Origin: Pseudomonas silesiensis
GTDB taxonomy: Bacteria; Pseudomonadota; Gammaproteobacteria; Pseudomonadales; Pseudomonadaceae
DNA length: 64,000 bases
Assembly (NCBI RefSeq): GCF_001661075.1
Contig: NZ_CP014870.1
Span: forward strand, 1,116,001 to 1,180,000
Reading direction: 5' to 3'
Within the stretch, counting starts at the first letter, position 1, and each line of letters begins with the position of its first letter. This document shows, in pieces, positions 19,387 to 29,357 of the stretch. A model generated the notes under the pieces. It did not search any database and had not been told where the DNA came from. It was given only the letters and a program-made list of their open reading frames with translations. The position numbers and the translations under genes are program-made.

Positions 19387-22028
19387 CAGCGTTTCACCAA
19401 TCCAGTCAAGCCGCCCGCAATCAGGGCAGCAGTGTCGGCCAGGGCTACCAGCGGATCGAGTCCGGCGGGCACGGCCATATAACGGGGTTCCCAGTCAGGC
19501 TGGAACTTGTCTTTGAAGCGGCGCAAGCCTTGGAAGTTGTAGAGCTGCTCACCACGGCGGAACACCATCGAGCCCAGGCGCTGGGTCAGCGGAGCGCCGC
19601 GACGGGGTTGCAACCCCGACAGCGGCACCATGCCCAGGCTGAAGCGTGCGTATCCATGATTTTTATAATGCTGGATCAGACCGACCATCATGAACTCCAT
19701 GGTCAGCTTGGGGGCCTCCGGGTGCGCGCGCATCAGGTCGAGGCTGGCCAGGTCATGGCCATAGGTCTCGAGCAGGTTGGCGAACGCCACCGGGCGCCCT
19801 TCGAAGCGAATCACCGCGATGCGGAAATGCTTGAGGTAGTCATCGCTGAAACGGCCGAGGGAGAAGCCTTTCTCGCGCACGTTTTTGCCGGTCAGCCAGG
19901 CATCGGAGATCACCTTGAGCTCATCCATCGGTGCTTGCCCCGGCTCATGGATCTCCAGCGACAGGCCGTCGCGGGTGCCACGGTTCCAGGTGTAGCGCAG
20001 GTCCTTCATCTCTTTGCCCTTGGCCTCGAGGTCGAAGCGCTGCAGATCGACCCGGGCTTCTTCGCCGAGCTTGATCGCCGTCAGGCCGATGTCCATGTAA
20101 TAAGGCAGGTTCTCGGCGCGCACCTGATAGAACACCGGGCGGGCGTGGTGAAGGTCACACAGGTCGCGGAACTGCCAGATCATCTCGGCCCGTTGCAGGG
20201 CCGGGCCGATCGGGTCGTACAGGGCCACCAGGCTGCGACCACGGCGGGCGTACATCAGGAACGCCTGGTCGTCAGGGTGAAACAGCAACGCCTTGTCACC
20301 GGTCAGGGCCAGGCCGCCATCCGGTTGGGCGGATGCCATGAGGATCCTGGTCGCACGCTCCAGCTCCTCGGGCGTCGGCAGGTGGATCACCGGGCGCGCG
20401 GTGCGCAGCAGCCAGGTGAGGGATACCACCAGCAACAGGACGGCGGCACCCAGCAGCGAGCGCAAGCCACGGGGGGCATCGGCGTCGAGGGCGAACTGCC
20501 ACCAGAGTTGATGGCTGTAGGGAACGTCCTGGTAGGCGAACAGCAGCAGCCAGATCGACGCCCCGAGCACGCACAGGCTGGACACCAGATACAGCGGCGA
20601 AAAGGGCAGCTCGGTCAGGCGGCTGGGGCGATAGAACGAGCTGCGGAAAACCCCCAGCAGGCTCGCGGTCAGCGTCATCAGACAGGCTTCTTCCCAGTCG
20701 AAGCCCTTGAGCAGCGAGAGCAGGGCGCCCACCAGCAACAGGATGGTGGTCAGCATCCATGCCGCCGACAGACGCCGACGCAGGCCTTGGGCCAGCAGCA
20801 GGCACAGCACGCCGACCAGGCTGGCGCCGAAGTGCGAGGCGTCGACCAGTCGATGCGGGATCAGAAAACCGATGTGCTCCAGGCGCGTATCGATTTCCGG
20901 GGTGACGCCGGAGAACAGCAGGACTACGCCAGACAGGAACACCAGCACCGCCAGGATCGGTGCGGCCAGGCCAGACGCGGCACGCAGTGTCTGGCGTGTC
21001 TGAAACACGCGCTGGCCTTCGTTGATCAACAGCAGCAAACAGGCCACCAGCAACGGCAGCACCACATAGATGAGGCGATAGAGCAGCAGCGCGGCAGCCA
21101 GGGGGGCGGCACCGAGCTTGTCGGCGAAGGCGGCCAGCAAGATGGCCTCGAACACCCCGACACCGCCGGGCACGTGGCTGAGTACCCCGGCCGCCAGGGC
21201 CAGCAGGTACACCAGCAGGAAGGCGCCAAAGGGCGGCGCTTCTGGCAGCAGCAGATAAAGCACGGTCGCGGCGGCGGCCACGTCCAGGGCGGTGATGAGC
21301 AATTGCAGGAACGTCAGGCGACGCCCTGGCAGGCGCAAGGTGCGGCGACCGGCCTTGACCAGCAGATTATCCGGGTAGGGCTGTTCCGGCAGGCGACGAC
21401 GGTAGATGCCGATCGCCAGCACGGTAAACAGCAGCAGTACGGCGACGGCGACCGCCCCCAGCAATGTCTCGGACAGGCCCAGGGCGACGGAAGCGGCAGG
21501 CAGGTTGCTGAGTGTGGCCAGGGCCGCGAGCGGGGGCAGGGCACAACCGAGCGAGAGGCTGGCAAACAGCGTCATGTGGGCGACTTCCGAAGCCCCCAGG
21601 CCATGACGCGCATACAAACGGTAGCGAACCGAGCCTCCCGAGAGCATCGAAAGACCAATTGCATTGCCGATGGCGAATGCGGTGAATCCGCCCAGGGCGA
21701 GGATGCGCGGCGCCAGTGTCACGCCGGCATACCGACTGGCCGACCATTCGTAGCCGAGCAAAATGATGAAGCCGACCACGGTCGCAGCCAGTGCGCCGAG
21801 CAGCGCCGGTTGCGGTACTTCGAGCATCGAGTCGTGCAGCGCGTACAGATCGAGTTCGCTCAGCAGGTGACGACAGGCGATCAGCGCAATAGCGAACAAC
21901 AGCAGCGTGACGGCCAGCCCCAGGGGTTGGCGGTATTTGCTGATCAGGTCCAGCAAGCGCAGACGTTCGGCCTTGATCGGTTGTGTGGCAGTGACGGTGT
22001 CTTGTGGATCAGACGAATTGGTGCGCAT
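19386..22028 (-). CDS. mprF: Aminoacyl-phosphatidylglycerol synthase/flippase MprF (PA0920-like)
   Basis: An 880-residue inner-membrane enzyme that transfers an amino acid from aminoacyl-tRNA to phosphatidylglycerol and flips the product, lowering net negative charge of the membrane and sensitivity to cationic peptides. The N-terminal two-thirds is a run of about fourteen hydrophobic helices; the C-terminal DUF2156 GNAT-like domain (about 540-880) includes RAENLPYYMDIGL and SLGMVPLSGLQPRRGAPL. P. aeruginosa PA0920, which makes alanyl-PG, has the same size. The ATG at 22028 with AGAGGTG upstream is preferred over the TTG three bases earlier. Operon with the following hydrolase gene. Confidence 0.92.
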   Translation of the reverse strand: MRTNSSDPQDTVTATQPIKAERLRLLDLISKYRQPLGLAVTLLLFAIALIACRHLLSELDLYALHDSMLEVPQPALLGALAATVVGFIILLGYEWSASRYAGVTLAPRILALGGFTAFAIGNAIGLSMLSGGSVRYRLYARHGLGASEVAHMTLFASLSLGCALPPLAALATLSNLPAASVALGLSETLLGAVAVAVLLLFTVLAIGIYRRRLPEQPYPDNLLVKAGRRTLRLPGRRLTFLQLLITALDVAAAATVLYLLLPEAPPFGAFLLVYLLALAAGVLSHVPGGVGVFEAILLAAFADKLGAAPLAAALLLYRLIYVVLPLLVACLLLLINEGQRVFQTRQTLRAASGLAAPILAVLVFLSGVVLLFSGVTPEIDTRLEHIGFLIPHRLVDASHFGASLVGVLCLLLAQGLRRRLSAAWMLTTILLLVGALLSLLKGFDWEEACLMTLTASLLGVFRSSFYRPSRLTELPFSPLYLVSSLCVLGASIWLLLFAYQDVPYSHQLWWQFALDADAPRGLRSLLGAAVLLLVVSLTWLLRTARPVIHLPTPEELERATRILMASAQPDGGLALTGDKALLFHPDDQAFLMYARRGRSLVALYDPIGPALQRAEMIWQFRDLCDLHHARPVFYQVRAENLPYYMDIGLTAIKLGEEARVDLQRFDLEAKGKEMKDLRYTWNRGTRDGLSLEIHEPGQAPMDELKVISDAWLTGKNVREKGFSLGRFSDDYLKHFRIAVIRFEGRPVAFANLLETYGHDLASLDLMRAHPEAPKLTMEFMMVGLIQHYKNHGYARFSLGMVPLSGLQPRRGAPLTQRLGSMVFRRGEQLYNFQGLRRFKDKFQPDWEPRYMAVPAGLDPLVALADTAALIAGGLTGLVKR

Positions 22029-22185
22029 CAATCACCTCTTGGATTGTGCGCGACAGGATGGGGGTATCCAGTCAAGTTACCAATCCCTTTGGAAAAAAAT
22101 AGTTACAAATATACCCGTCTCTCACCGGGATCCGGCGACGGCACATCCCCGATCGTAGAGGATTTGGTCTGGGATCGAAGGAAAT

Positions 22186-22300
22186 TGTAGGAGCGAGCTT
22201 GCTCCGGGCGGCGTTCCGACGATGGAATCAAGGGCGCCGTGTTTAACCAGTAAGCGCGCGTTGTCGTTAACGACCATCGCGAGCAAGCTCGCTCCTACAG
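22186..22300. repeat. REP pair (REPIN)
   Basis: TGTAGGAGCGAGCTTGCTC and its inverted copy GCGAGCAAGCTCGCTCCTAC flank a 70-base spacer; one arm is followed by CGGGCGGCGTTCCGACGA, also seen in the REP at 39981. Confidence 0.9.
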
Positions 22301-22361
22301 GGGGGGGCATTCGCCGCAGGATGACAGGTCATTGTTGCGAAGGGACTTTTTCAACAGACAC

Positions 22362-22393
22362 AAAAAAGGCCACTCTTTCGAGTAGCCTTTTTT
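22362..22393 (-). terminator. Terminator of tRNA-fMet copy 1
   Basis: On the minus strand AAAAAAGGCTACTC-GAAA-GAGTGGCCTTTTTT follows the tRNA 3' end by seven bases. Confidence 0.92.
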
Positions 22394-22399
22394 GATGTT

Positions 22400-22476
<77 letters not shown>

Positions 22477-22489
22477 TCTGTGTGGCGGC

Positions 22490-22517
22490 ATTCTACAGGC
22501 GAACGGCGGAGTGTCAA
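22490..22517 (-). promoter_or_regulatory. Promoter of tRNA-fMet copy 1
   Basis: On the minus strand TTGACA, a 16-base spacer and TAGAAT, followed by a GC-rich discriminator (GCCGCC) typical of stringently controlled stable-RNA promoters. Confidence 0.85.
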
Positions 22518-22660
22518 CCGTTAATCCTGAACCTGGTCAAATAAGTATAAATCAACTGCAAGCTCCGGCAGTGGGTACCTAAGTTTCGGAATCGGAAACG
22601 ATTTCTGATTTTTGCACTGCTGATGCGTAAACCCCGCACTCGTACAAAACAGACGCGCAC

Positions 22661-22692
22661 AAAAAAGGCCACTCTTTCGAGTAGCCTTTTTT
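22661..22692 (-). terminator. Terminator of tRNA-fMet copy 2
   Basis: Same hairpin and U-run as copy 1, displaced by exactly 299 bases. Confidence 0.92.
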
Positions 22693-22698
22693 GATGTT

Positions 22699-22775
<77 letters not shown>

Positions 22776-22788
22776 TCTGTGTGGCGGC

Positions 22789-22816
22789 ATTCTACAGGCG
22801 AACGGCGGAGTGTCAA
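22789..22816 (-). promoter_or_regulatory. Promoter of tRNA-fMet copy 2
   Basis: Identical TTGACA-16-TAGAAT promoter, so this copy is expected to be transcribed on its own. Confidence 0.85.
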
Positions 22817-22959
22817 CCGTTAATCCTGAACCTGGTCAAATAAGTATAAATCAACTGCAAGCTCCGGCAGTGGGTACCTAAGTTTCGGAATCGGAAACGA
22901 TTTCTGATTTTTGCACTGCTGATGCGTAAACCCCGCACTCGTACAAAACAGACGCGCAC

Positions 22960-22991
22960 AAAAAAGGCCACTCTTTCGAGTAGCCTTTTTT
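22960..22991 (-). terminator. Terminator of tRNA-fMet copy 3
   Basis: Same hairpin as in the other units; it should stop read-through from copy 3 (the first transcribed) into copy 2. Confidence 0.92.
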
Positions 22992-22997
22992 GATGTT

Positions 22998-23074
<77 letters not shown>

Positions 23075-23086
23075 TCTGTGTGTCGG

Positions 23087-23114
23087 ATTCTACAGAGGAT
23101 GGCGCGGGTGTCAA
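23087..23114 (-). promoter_or_regulatory. Promoter of tRNA-fMet copy 3
   Basis: TTGACA and TAGAAT are kept with a 16-base spacer, but the spacer and discriminator (CCGACACA) differ from copies 1 and 2. Confidence 0.8.
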
Positions 23115-23289
23115 GCCTAATCCTGAAAAAACCTGTTCCTGTTCAATCGCTTAGCTCTCCAAGGGGAGGTTCTGCAGGCCTGTGAGGCAGGTGTGGCAAG
23201 GCCTCCGGCTCTATTGGGTAGAGCTGTTCGATTGAGAAATTAAATTCACCCGGTACTTTTCCTACGCGTGAAAAAGAACATTCGGAGTA

Positions 23290-23305
23290 CTGGTGCTATA
23301 TACAG
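23290..23305 (+). promoter_or_regulatory. LexA (SOS) box of dinB
   Basis: CTGGTGCTATATACAG fits CTG-N10-CAG and lies 68 bases before the dinB start, placing dinB in the SOS regulon. Confidence 0.85.
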
Positions 23306-23373
23306 GTGTCAGTGAGATACTGCCCATCCGACAAGACCTGACTGCATTTCTTGCCCATGAATACCGCTTTTAT

Positions 23374-24435
23374 ATGACCCAGCGAAAAATCATTCACGTC
23401 GATTGTGACTGTTTCTACGCCGCCATCGAGATGCGTGACGACCCGCGCCTGGCCGGTAAACCGCTGGCGGTGGGTGGGTCGGCGGATCGGCGGGGCGTGA
23501 TCGCCACCTGCAATTATGAAGCGCGGGCGTATGGCGTGCGTTCGGCCATGTCCTCGGGGCACGCCTTGAAACTGTGCCCGGACCTGACCATCGTCAAGCC
23601 GCGCATGGACGCCTATAGAGAAGCGTCAAAGGAAATTCACACGATCTTTCGCGATTACACTGACTTGATCGAGCCGCTTTCCCTCGATGAGGCGTACCTC
23701 GACGTGTCGGACAGTGCGCATTTCGGTGGGAGCGCCACGCGCATTGCCCAGGACATCCGGCGCCGGGTGTCCAATCAGTTGCACATCACCGTCTCTGCGG
23801 GGGTGGCGCCGAACAAGTTTCTCGCCAAGATCGCCAGCGACTGGAAGAAACCCAATGGCCTGTTCGTCATTACGCCGGATCAGGTGGAGGACTTTGTCAG
23901 CGGTTTGCCGGTCAGCAAGCTGCACGGGGTGGGCAAGGTGACGGCCGACAAGCTGGGCCGGCTCGGTATCGTCGACTGCTCGCATTTGCGCGAATGGGAC
24001 AAGTTGGCGCTGGTGCGCGAATTCGGCAGCTTTGGCGAGCGGCTCTGGAGCCTGGCCCGTGGGATCGATTACCGTCTGGTGCACAACGACAGTCGCCGCC
24101 AGTCGATCAGTGTGGAAAATACCTATGACGTGGATCTGCCGGATCTTGTGAGTTGCCTGGATAAATTACCCGAGCTGCTCGAAACCCTGGCCGGACGCAT
24201 GGCGCGAATCGACAGCAGTTATCGGCCGGGCAAGCCGTTCGTCAAAGTGAAATTCCATGATTTTACCCAGACCACGCTGGAGCAGGCCGGGGCAGGGCGG
24301 GATCTGGGGAGTTATCAGCTGTTGCTGACCCAGGCGTTCAATCGCGGCGGGAAGCCGGTGCGGTTGTTGGGGATAGGGGTCAGGCTGGAGGATTTGCGGG
24401 GTGGGTTTGAGCAGATGGAGTTGTTTGAGCGGTAG
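23374..24435 (+). CDS. dinB: DNA polymerase IV
   Basis: Error-prone Y-family translesion polymerase of 353 residues. The catalytic acidic residues are in HVDCDCFYAAIEM (Asp10) and SLDEAYLDVS (Asp-Glu near 105), followed by the helix-hairpin-helix region LHGVGKVTADKLGRLGI and a little-finger domain. The C-terminus QMELFER is a beta-clamp-binding-like motif (Q-x-E-L-F). The ATG at 23374 matches family starts; the open frame extends 27 codons upstream into the LexA box, which argues against an earlier start. Confidence 0.96.
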   Translation: MTQRKIIHVDCDCFYAAIEMRDDPRLAGKPLAVGGSADRRGVIATCNYEARAYGVRSAMSSGHALKLCPDLTIVKPRMDAYREASKEIHTIFRDYTDLIEPLSLDEAYLDVSDSAHFGGSATRIAQDIRRRVSNQLHITVSAGVAPNKFLAKIASDWKKPNGLFVITPDQVEDFVSGLPVSKLHGVGKVTADKLGRLGIVDCSHLREWDKLALVREFGSFGERLWSLARGIDYRLVHNDSRRQSISVENTYDVDLPDLVSCLDKLPELLETLAGRMARIDSSYRPGKPFVKVKFHDFTQTTLEQAGAGRDLGSYQLLLTQAFNRGGKPVRLLGIGVRLEDLRGGFEQMELFER

Positions 24436-24471
24436 TGGCAGAGTTTTGATGTCGCGGTGAATGTCAGGCCG

Positions 24472-24565
24472 CCATCGCGGGCAAGCCCGCTCCCACAGGT
24501 ATCCGCTGCGAACACATTATTTGTGATTGCTTCAAATCCTTGTGGGAGCGGGCTTGCCCGCGATG
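24472..24565. repeat. REP pair, outward orientation
   Basis: CATCGCGGGCAAGCCCGCTCCCACAG is followed after a 45-base spacer by TGTGGGAGCGGGCTTGCCCGCGATG, the reverse order of the other pairs in the window. It sits between convergent dinB and the lipoprotein gene. Confidence 0.9.
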
Positions 24566-24576
24566 CGTTTCAGGCT

Positions 24577-25530
24577 TTAATTCGGTCCCGGATTCGCCAC
24601 CAGTCGCCCGCCATCCTTGGTCAATGACTTGAGGAACTCTGCCTGCAACTCCGGATCGTTGCGAGTCAGCTCGATAAGGCTCTGCTCCAGCTCCGTAGCT
24701 TCCTCTTCCAGACCCAGTTCCGACAGACGCTTGACCCGGTGTACCCACTGGCTCACTTCGTCGTCTTCGAGGTCGTCGTAAATCAGCCCGTGGGCTTCAA
24801 GCAGTTTGCCACGCAAACCACTGCTGACCGCCAGGGACGAGTCGGAATGCACGTCGTCCCGGGCATCGGCGACAGTGATCAGCAGTCGGCTCAGATGGTT
24901 GATGTCATGTTCGGCGAACGGACTGTCCAGCAGGTTGACGCGCAAAATGCCGTTTTTGTCGGTATTGAGCTGGAAGGTTTCCTTGCCGGCCTTGACCTCG
25001 ACCGGACGCTCGCTCCAGGGCAGGCTCGAGTGCTCGGTGCGCTTGTCCAGCTGGACTTCGTCGATGCCGGCCAGGTTCTGCTGCGCGCGACCGTTGGACG
25101 GCGCGTTCATGAACGGGTTGAGCCCGGCGAAACCGTAGCTGAACCAGTCCCGGGTCACACTGTCCGGAAGATTGCCGAGGGCGAACACGTTGAGCACGTT
25201 CGCGCCGACACCGCCCACCACCGCCACCGCGCCCAGCGGAATTTCGTAGATCTCCCGCCAGGGTTGGTACGGCGTGTAGCGATCATAGTGGCGCGTGACT
25301 TCGAATTCGGTGACTTCGAAAGTCTTTTGCTCATGGATTTTCACCCGCCGCTGCGGCAGCTCAAGCACCTTGGGCTCGCCGACATCGATCTGCAGGCTGT
25401 GATCGAGCAATTTGCGCTCGACACGTTCCTCGTGCTCGCTGCGTTGCGACATGTGATTGGCACAGCCGCTGACCAGCAGGGTGCCGCACAAGGCGGCACC
25501 ACCGAGGCCTAAGGTGTTTCGCTTGAACAT
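24577..25530 (-). CDS. Hypothetical outer-membrane lipoprotein
   Basis: A 317-residue protein with a lipoprotein signal (lipobox VSGC, Cys23), so it is probably anchored in the outer or inner membrane. The mature part is charged at first, with a possible glycine-rich hydrophobic segment (IPLGAVAVVGGVGANVLNVFALGNLP) in the middle and a helical acidic C-terminal third (LSELGLEEEATELEQSLIELTRNDPELQAEFLKSL). I do not recognise a characterised family. It lies 17 bases downstream of proS in the same direction, so it is probably co-transcribed, with no obvious functional link. Confidence 0.8.
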   Translation of the reverse strand: MFKRNTLGLGGAALCGTLLVSGCANHMSQRSEHEERVERKLLDHSLQIDVGEPKVLELPQRRVKIHEQKTFEVTEFEVTRHYDRYTPYQPWREIYEIPLGAVAVVGGVGANVLNVFALGNLPDSVTRDWFSYGFAGLNPFMNAPSNGRAQQNLAGIDEVQLDKRTEHSSLPWSERPVEVKAGKETFQLNTDKNGILRVNLLDSPFAEHDINHLSRLLITVADARDDVHSDSSLAVSSGLRGKLLEAHGLIYDDLEDDEVSQWVHRVKRLSELGLEEEATELEQSLIELTRNDPELQAEFLKSLTKDGGRLVANPGPN

Positions 25531-25547
25531 GACTTCTCTATCTGGTG

Positions 25548-27263
25548 TCAGCGGCGGATACGGGCCTGGAGGAAAGGCAGCACGTCAGCGACCGGCAGCG
25601 CTTGCGCCTCGGGCTCGGTGCGGCTCTTGTATTCCAGGTTGCCTTCGGCGAGGCCACGGTCACTGACCACGATCCGGTGAGGGATGCCGATCAGCTCCAT
25701 GTCCGCGAACTTGATGCCCGGGCTGGTTTTCTTGTCGCGGTCGTCCAGCAGCACTTCGAAGCCGGCGGCAGTCAGTTCTGCGTACAGCTTGTCGGTGGCT
25801 TCGCGAACCTGTTCGGTTTCGTAGCGCAGGGGTACCAGGGCGACCTGGAAGGGTGCCAGGGTATCGCTCCAGATAATGCCGTTGGCGTCGTTGTTCTGCT
25901 CGATGGCCGCGGCCACCACGCGGGATACGCCAATGCCATAGCAGCCCATTTCCAGGGTCACCGGCTTGCCGTTCTCGCCCAGCACTTCGCACTTCATCGC
26001 TTTGCTGTACTTGTTGCCCAGCTGGAAGATGTGCCCGACTTCGATGCCGCGCTTGATTTCCAGGGTGCCCTTGCCATCCGCGCTTGGATCGCCGGCCACG
26101 ACGTTACGCAGGTCGGCCACGGTCGGAACCGGCAGGTCACGTTCCCAGTTCACGCCGAAGTAGTGCTTGTCGTCGATGTTGGCACCGATGCCGAAATCGC
26201 TCATCAGCTCGACGGAACGGTCGATGATGATCGGCAGCGGCAGATTCAGCGGGCCGAGGGAGCCGGCGCCGGCGCCAATGGCGTCGCGCAGTTCGGCTTC
26301 GGACGCCATCACCAGCGGGCTGGCAACGCCTGGCTGGTTGGCGGCCTTGATTTCGTTCAGCTCGTGGTCGCCACGGATGATCAGGGCAATCAGCTTGCCT
26401 TTCTCTTCCGCGTGAACCACCAGGGTCTTGATGGTCTTTTCGATCGGCAGGTTGAAGCCTTCGACCAGTTGCGCGATGGTCTTGGCGTTCGGCGTGTCGA
26501 CCAGACGCAGCTCTTCGGTCGCTGCTGCACGGGACGTTTCCCGCGGCACGGCTTCGGCTTTTTCGATGTTGGCGGCGTAGTCGGAGCCGTTGCTGAAGAC
26601 GATATCGTCTTCGCCGGATTCGGCCAGCACGTGGAACTCGTGGGAACCGGCGCCGCCGATGGAGCCGTTATCGGCTTCAACCGCGCGGAACTTCAGGCCC
26701 AGGCGGGTGAACACATTGCAGTACGCCTGGTACATGCGGTCGTAAGTGACCTGCAGCGAAGGCTGATCGGCATGGAAGGAGTAGGCGTCCTTCATGATGA
26801 ATTCGCGGCCGCGCATCAAGCCGAAGCGTGGGCGGATTTCGTCACGGAATTTGGTCTGGATCTGATACAGGTTGATCGGCAGCTGTTTGTAGCTGCTCAA
26901 CTCGTTGCGCATCAGGTCGGTGATCACTTCTTCGTGGGTCGGGCCGGCGCAGAAGTCGCGGCCGTGACGATCCTTGAAGCGCAGCAATTCCGGGCCGTAT
27001 TCTTCCCAGCGTCCGGATTCCTGCCACAGCTCAGCCGGTTGCGTGCTCGGCATCAACACTTCAAGAGAACCCGCGGCGTTCATTTCTTCACGAACGATGG
27101 CTTCGACCTTGCGCATCACTCGCAAGCCCATCGGCAGCCAGGTGTACAGGCCCGAGGCGAGTTTGCGGATCATGCCGGCGCGCAGCATCAGCTGATGGCT
27201 GATCACGACCGCATCGGAAGGCGTTTCTTTCTGTGTGGCGAGCAAAAATTGACTGGTGCGCAT
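25548..27263 (-). CDS. proS: Prolyl-tRNA synthetase
   Basis: Class II aminoacyl-tRNA synthetase of 571 residues that charges tRNA-Pro. It has the bacterial ProS layout: class II motif 1 to 3 (for example [14 protein letters not shown] and the [26 protein letters not shown] motif 2), an inserted YbaK-like editing domain between motifs 2 and 3 (about residues 235-400, including GDHELNEIK), and the anticodon-binding C-terminal domain. The start [18 protein letters not shown] is typical. A lipoprotein gene follows closely. Confidence 0.97.
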   Translation of the reverse strand: MRTSQFLLATQKETPSDAVVISHQLMLRAGMIRKLASGLYTWLPMGLRVMRKVEAIVREEMNAAGSLEVLMPSTQPAELWQESGRWEEYGPELLRFKDRHGRDFCAGPTHEEVITDLMRNELSSYKQLPINLYQIQTKFRDEIRPRFGLMRGREFIMKDAYSFHADQPSLQVTYDRMYQAYCNVFTRLGLKFRAVEADNGSIGGAGSHEFHVLAESGEDDIVFSNGSDYAANIEKAEAVPRETSRAAATEELRLVDTPNAKTIAQLVEGFNLPIEKTIKTLVVHAEEKGKLIALIIRGDHELNEIKAANQPGVASPLVMASEAELRDAIGAGAGSLGPLNLPLPIIIDRSVELMSDFGIGANIDDKHYFGVNWERDLPVPTVADLRNVVAGDPSADGKGTLEIKRGIEVGHIFQLGNKYSKAMKCEVLGENGKPVTLEMGCYGIGVSRVVAAAIEQNNDANGIIWSDTLAPFQVALVPLRYETEQVREATDKLYAELTAAGFEVLLDDRDKKTSPGIKFADMELIGIPHRIVVSDRGLAEGNLEYKSRTEPEAQALPVADVLPFLQARIRR

Positions 27264-27405
27264 GGTTGGCCGTTGTCGGTTGCTGATGACGAGAAATGAC
27301 GGAGCATTGTACGGGCGAGATCTTCCGGCGTACAGGCGTGCGGTCGGCGGGGTCGCAAAGGGCGAGAATCGACGCGCCCTTGGCGAAATTTCTTACGTAA
27401 ATAGC

Positions 27406-28959
27406 CTAGGATTCTTCCGCGACCTGGGTCGGCACCGGCTCCGGCGTCGGACCGGCGCGGCGGTTCTCCTGGTACCAGTGCACGGCGATCAACACCAGCG
27501 TTGGAACGCCTAGCAGTGCGGTAATGAGGAAGAAATCGTGATAGCCGTATTTTTCCACCATGACCCCTGAGTAGCCGCCGATCAGGCGTGGCAGCAACAG
27601 CATGATCGAGCTGAGCAGCGCGTACTGGGTGGCGGAGAACTTGAGGTTGGTGAGGCTCGACAGGTAGGCGACGAACGCCGAAGTCGCCAGGCCCGAACTG
27701 AAGTTGTCGAGGGAGATGGTGCCGATCAGCATGTTCAGGTTGGCGCCCATGTCGGCGAGCATCAGGAACAGCAGGTTGGTGCCGGCCGACGTGATGCCGC
27801 CGATGAACAGGATCGGCAGGATACCGAATCGCACGATCAGCAGGCCGCCCATGCCGGCGCCGACCAGCGTCATGATCAGGCCGAAGATTTTGCTGACGCT
27901 GGCAATCTGATCCTTGGTGAAACCCTGGTCGATGTAGAACACGTTGGCCATAACGCCCATGACCGTGTCGGACATCCGGTAGGTGGCGATCAGCCCGAGC
28001 AGCAGCAGCGCTTGCCAGCGGTACCGCAGAATGAAGTCGTTGACCGGCGTCAGCACTGGTGCCAGGCCGCGGCGGCCCATGGATGACAGGCACAGCGCGG
28101 TCAGGGTGATGTAGAGGATCGCCCGCAGGAATGCGCGGTCTTCGAGCAACAGGTCGAGCAGGCTTTCGTCCTGGAACAGCACGCTGGCGAAGTCGGTGTT
28201 GTAGAGCTGGGTGAACAAGGCCGGGACGGAGACCAGCAGCACGATCAGCACGAATACCGAAGCCAGTTGATGCACGAAGCTGTAGCGCCCGGCCTGCAGC
28301 TGCGTGCGCAGCGGTACGGGTGGTTCGCGCATGAAAAAGGAGGTCAGCAGCGCTGGGACCATCAGTGCGCCGAACAGGATGTAAGTGCCGGCCCAAGCCG
28401 AATGTTTATAGTTGAAACCGGTGGAGCCGAAGCCTTCGGCGAAGAACAGCGCGCCGGCGGTGGCCAGCAACGCGGCGATCCGGTAGCCGGCCATGTAACT
28501 GGCGGCCAGCGCTGCCTGGCGGCTGTCTTCGGCGATTTCCAGGCGATAAGCGTCTACGGCGATGTCTTGCGTCGCCGAGGCGAAGGCGACGACCACCGCG
28601 ATCGCGATCAGCCAGGCCAAATGTTTTTGCGGGTCGCAGAAACCCATCCCGATCAGGCCGAGAATCACCAGTGCCTGGGAGAGCACCAGCCAGGAGCGGC
28701 GGCGACCGAGTTTGCCGAGCAGTGGCAGGCGCCATTGATCGAGCAGCGGTGACCAGACCCATTTAAAGGCGTAGGCCAGACCGATAAGGCTTGCATAGCC
28801 GATGGTTTCGCGAGCCACGCCGGCTTCACGCAGCCAGACTGAAAGTGTCGAAAACACCAGCATGTAGGGTAGGCCGGCGGCGAAACCAAGCAACAACAGC
28901 ACAAGCGTTGAAGGGCTGGCATAGGCGGCGAGCGCGGCGCGCCAGGTTTTACGGGGCAT
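27406..28959 (-). CDS. ampG: AmpG-like muropeptide transporter (MFS)
   Basis: Major-facilitator protein of 517 residues with about twelve to fourteen hydrophobic helices. The N-terminal part (GFAAGLPYMLVFSTLSVWLREAGV and SLIGLAYAFKWVWSPLLDQ) is characteristic of AmpG permeases, which import GlcNAc-anhydro-muropeptides for cell-wall recycling and for induction of ampC. The DIAVDAYR motif is also conserved. P. aeruginosa carries two such paralogues (AmpG and AmpP); sequence alone does not tell me which this is. It lies upstream of proS in the same direction with a 142-base gap. Confidence 0.85.
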   Translation of the reverse strand: MPRKTWRAALAAYASPSTLVLLLLGFAAGLPYMLVFSTLSVWLREAGVARETIGYASLIGLAYAFKWVWSPLLDQWRLPLLGKLGRRRSWLVLSQALVILGLIGMGFCDPQKHLAWLIAIAVVVAFASATQDIAVDAYRLEIAEDSRQAALAASYMAGYRIAALLATAGALFFAEGFGSTGFNYKHSAWAGTYILFGALMVPALLTSFFMREPPVPLRTQLQAGRYSFVHQLASVFVLIVLLVSVPALFTQLYNTDFASVLFQDESLLDLLLEDRAFLRAILYITLTALCLSSMGRRGLAPVLTPVNDFILRYRWQALLLLGLIATYRMSDTVMGVMANVFYIDQGFTKDQIASVSKIFGLIMTLVGAGMGGLLIVRFGILPILFIGGITSAGTNLLFLMLADMGANLNMLIGTISLDNFSSGLATSAFVAYLSSLTNLKFSATQYALLSSIMLLLPRLIGGYSGVMVEKYGYHDFFLITALLGVPTLVLIAVHWYQENRRAGPTPEPVPTQVAEES

Positions 28960-29003
28960 GGGCTGGAGTCTGCCTCAAGAATTACGGAAACAAAGCGCGC
29001 ACT

Positions 29004-29357
29004 CTAACCGCTGTGCTCTACCGGGCGCCAGCCATGGCGCTGAATATCAACACGATTATTCTGGACACTGATGCCCTCCATGCGCAAACGCGCCCGTTGT
29101 TCATCCCCTGAAACACTGCCCACCGGCAGGCTGATGCGCCCGCCGGCACCGAGTACGCGGTGCCAGGGCAATTTGCTGTCAGGGGGCAGTTGGCTCAGTG
29201 TCCGGCCAACCCAGCGGGCGGCACGACCCAGCCCGGCCAGCTCGGCGAGTTGACCGTAACTCACGACTTTGCCCGCGGGCACTTGCGCCAGCGTCAGGTA
29301 GAGGGCTGTACGTCGGATTTGCGCCGGGGTCTGGTGTTCAGCGGTTGAATCGGTCAC
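29004..29357 (-). CDS. atl: Alkyltransferase-like protein (MGMT family, Trp for Cys)
   Basis: A 117-residue protein with the DNA-binding domain of O6-alkylguanine transferases. The active-site Pro-Cys-His-Arg-Val is replaced by PWHRV (residues 64-68), so it cannot take the alkyl group; ATL proteins instead mark O6-alkylguanine for nucleotide excision repair. The arginine finger and helix-turn-helix (VVSYGQLAELAGLGRAARWVGRTL) are kept. I prefer the GTG at 29357, which has AGGA upstream; an in-frame ATG at 29384 shows no ribosome site and would add nine residues. Confidence 0.85.
   Translation of the reverse strand: MTDSTAEHQTPAQIRRTALYLTLAQVPAGKVVSYGQLAELAGLGRAARWVGRTLSQLPPDSKLPWHRVLGAGGRISLPVGSVSGDEQRARLRMEGISVQNNRVDIQRHGWRPVEHSG

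Noticed and set aside
25545..27299. 584-codon open frame antisense to proS
   Set aside because: Opposite-strand reading of a clear prolyl-tRNA synthetase.
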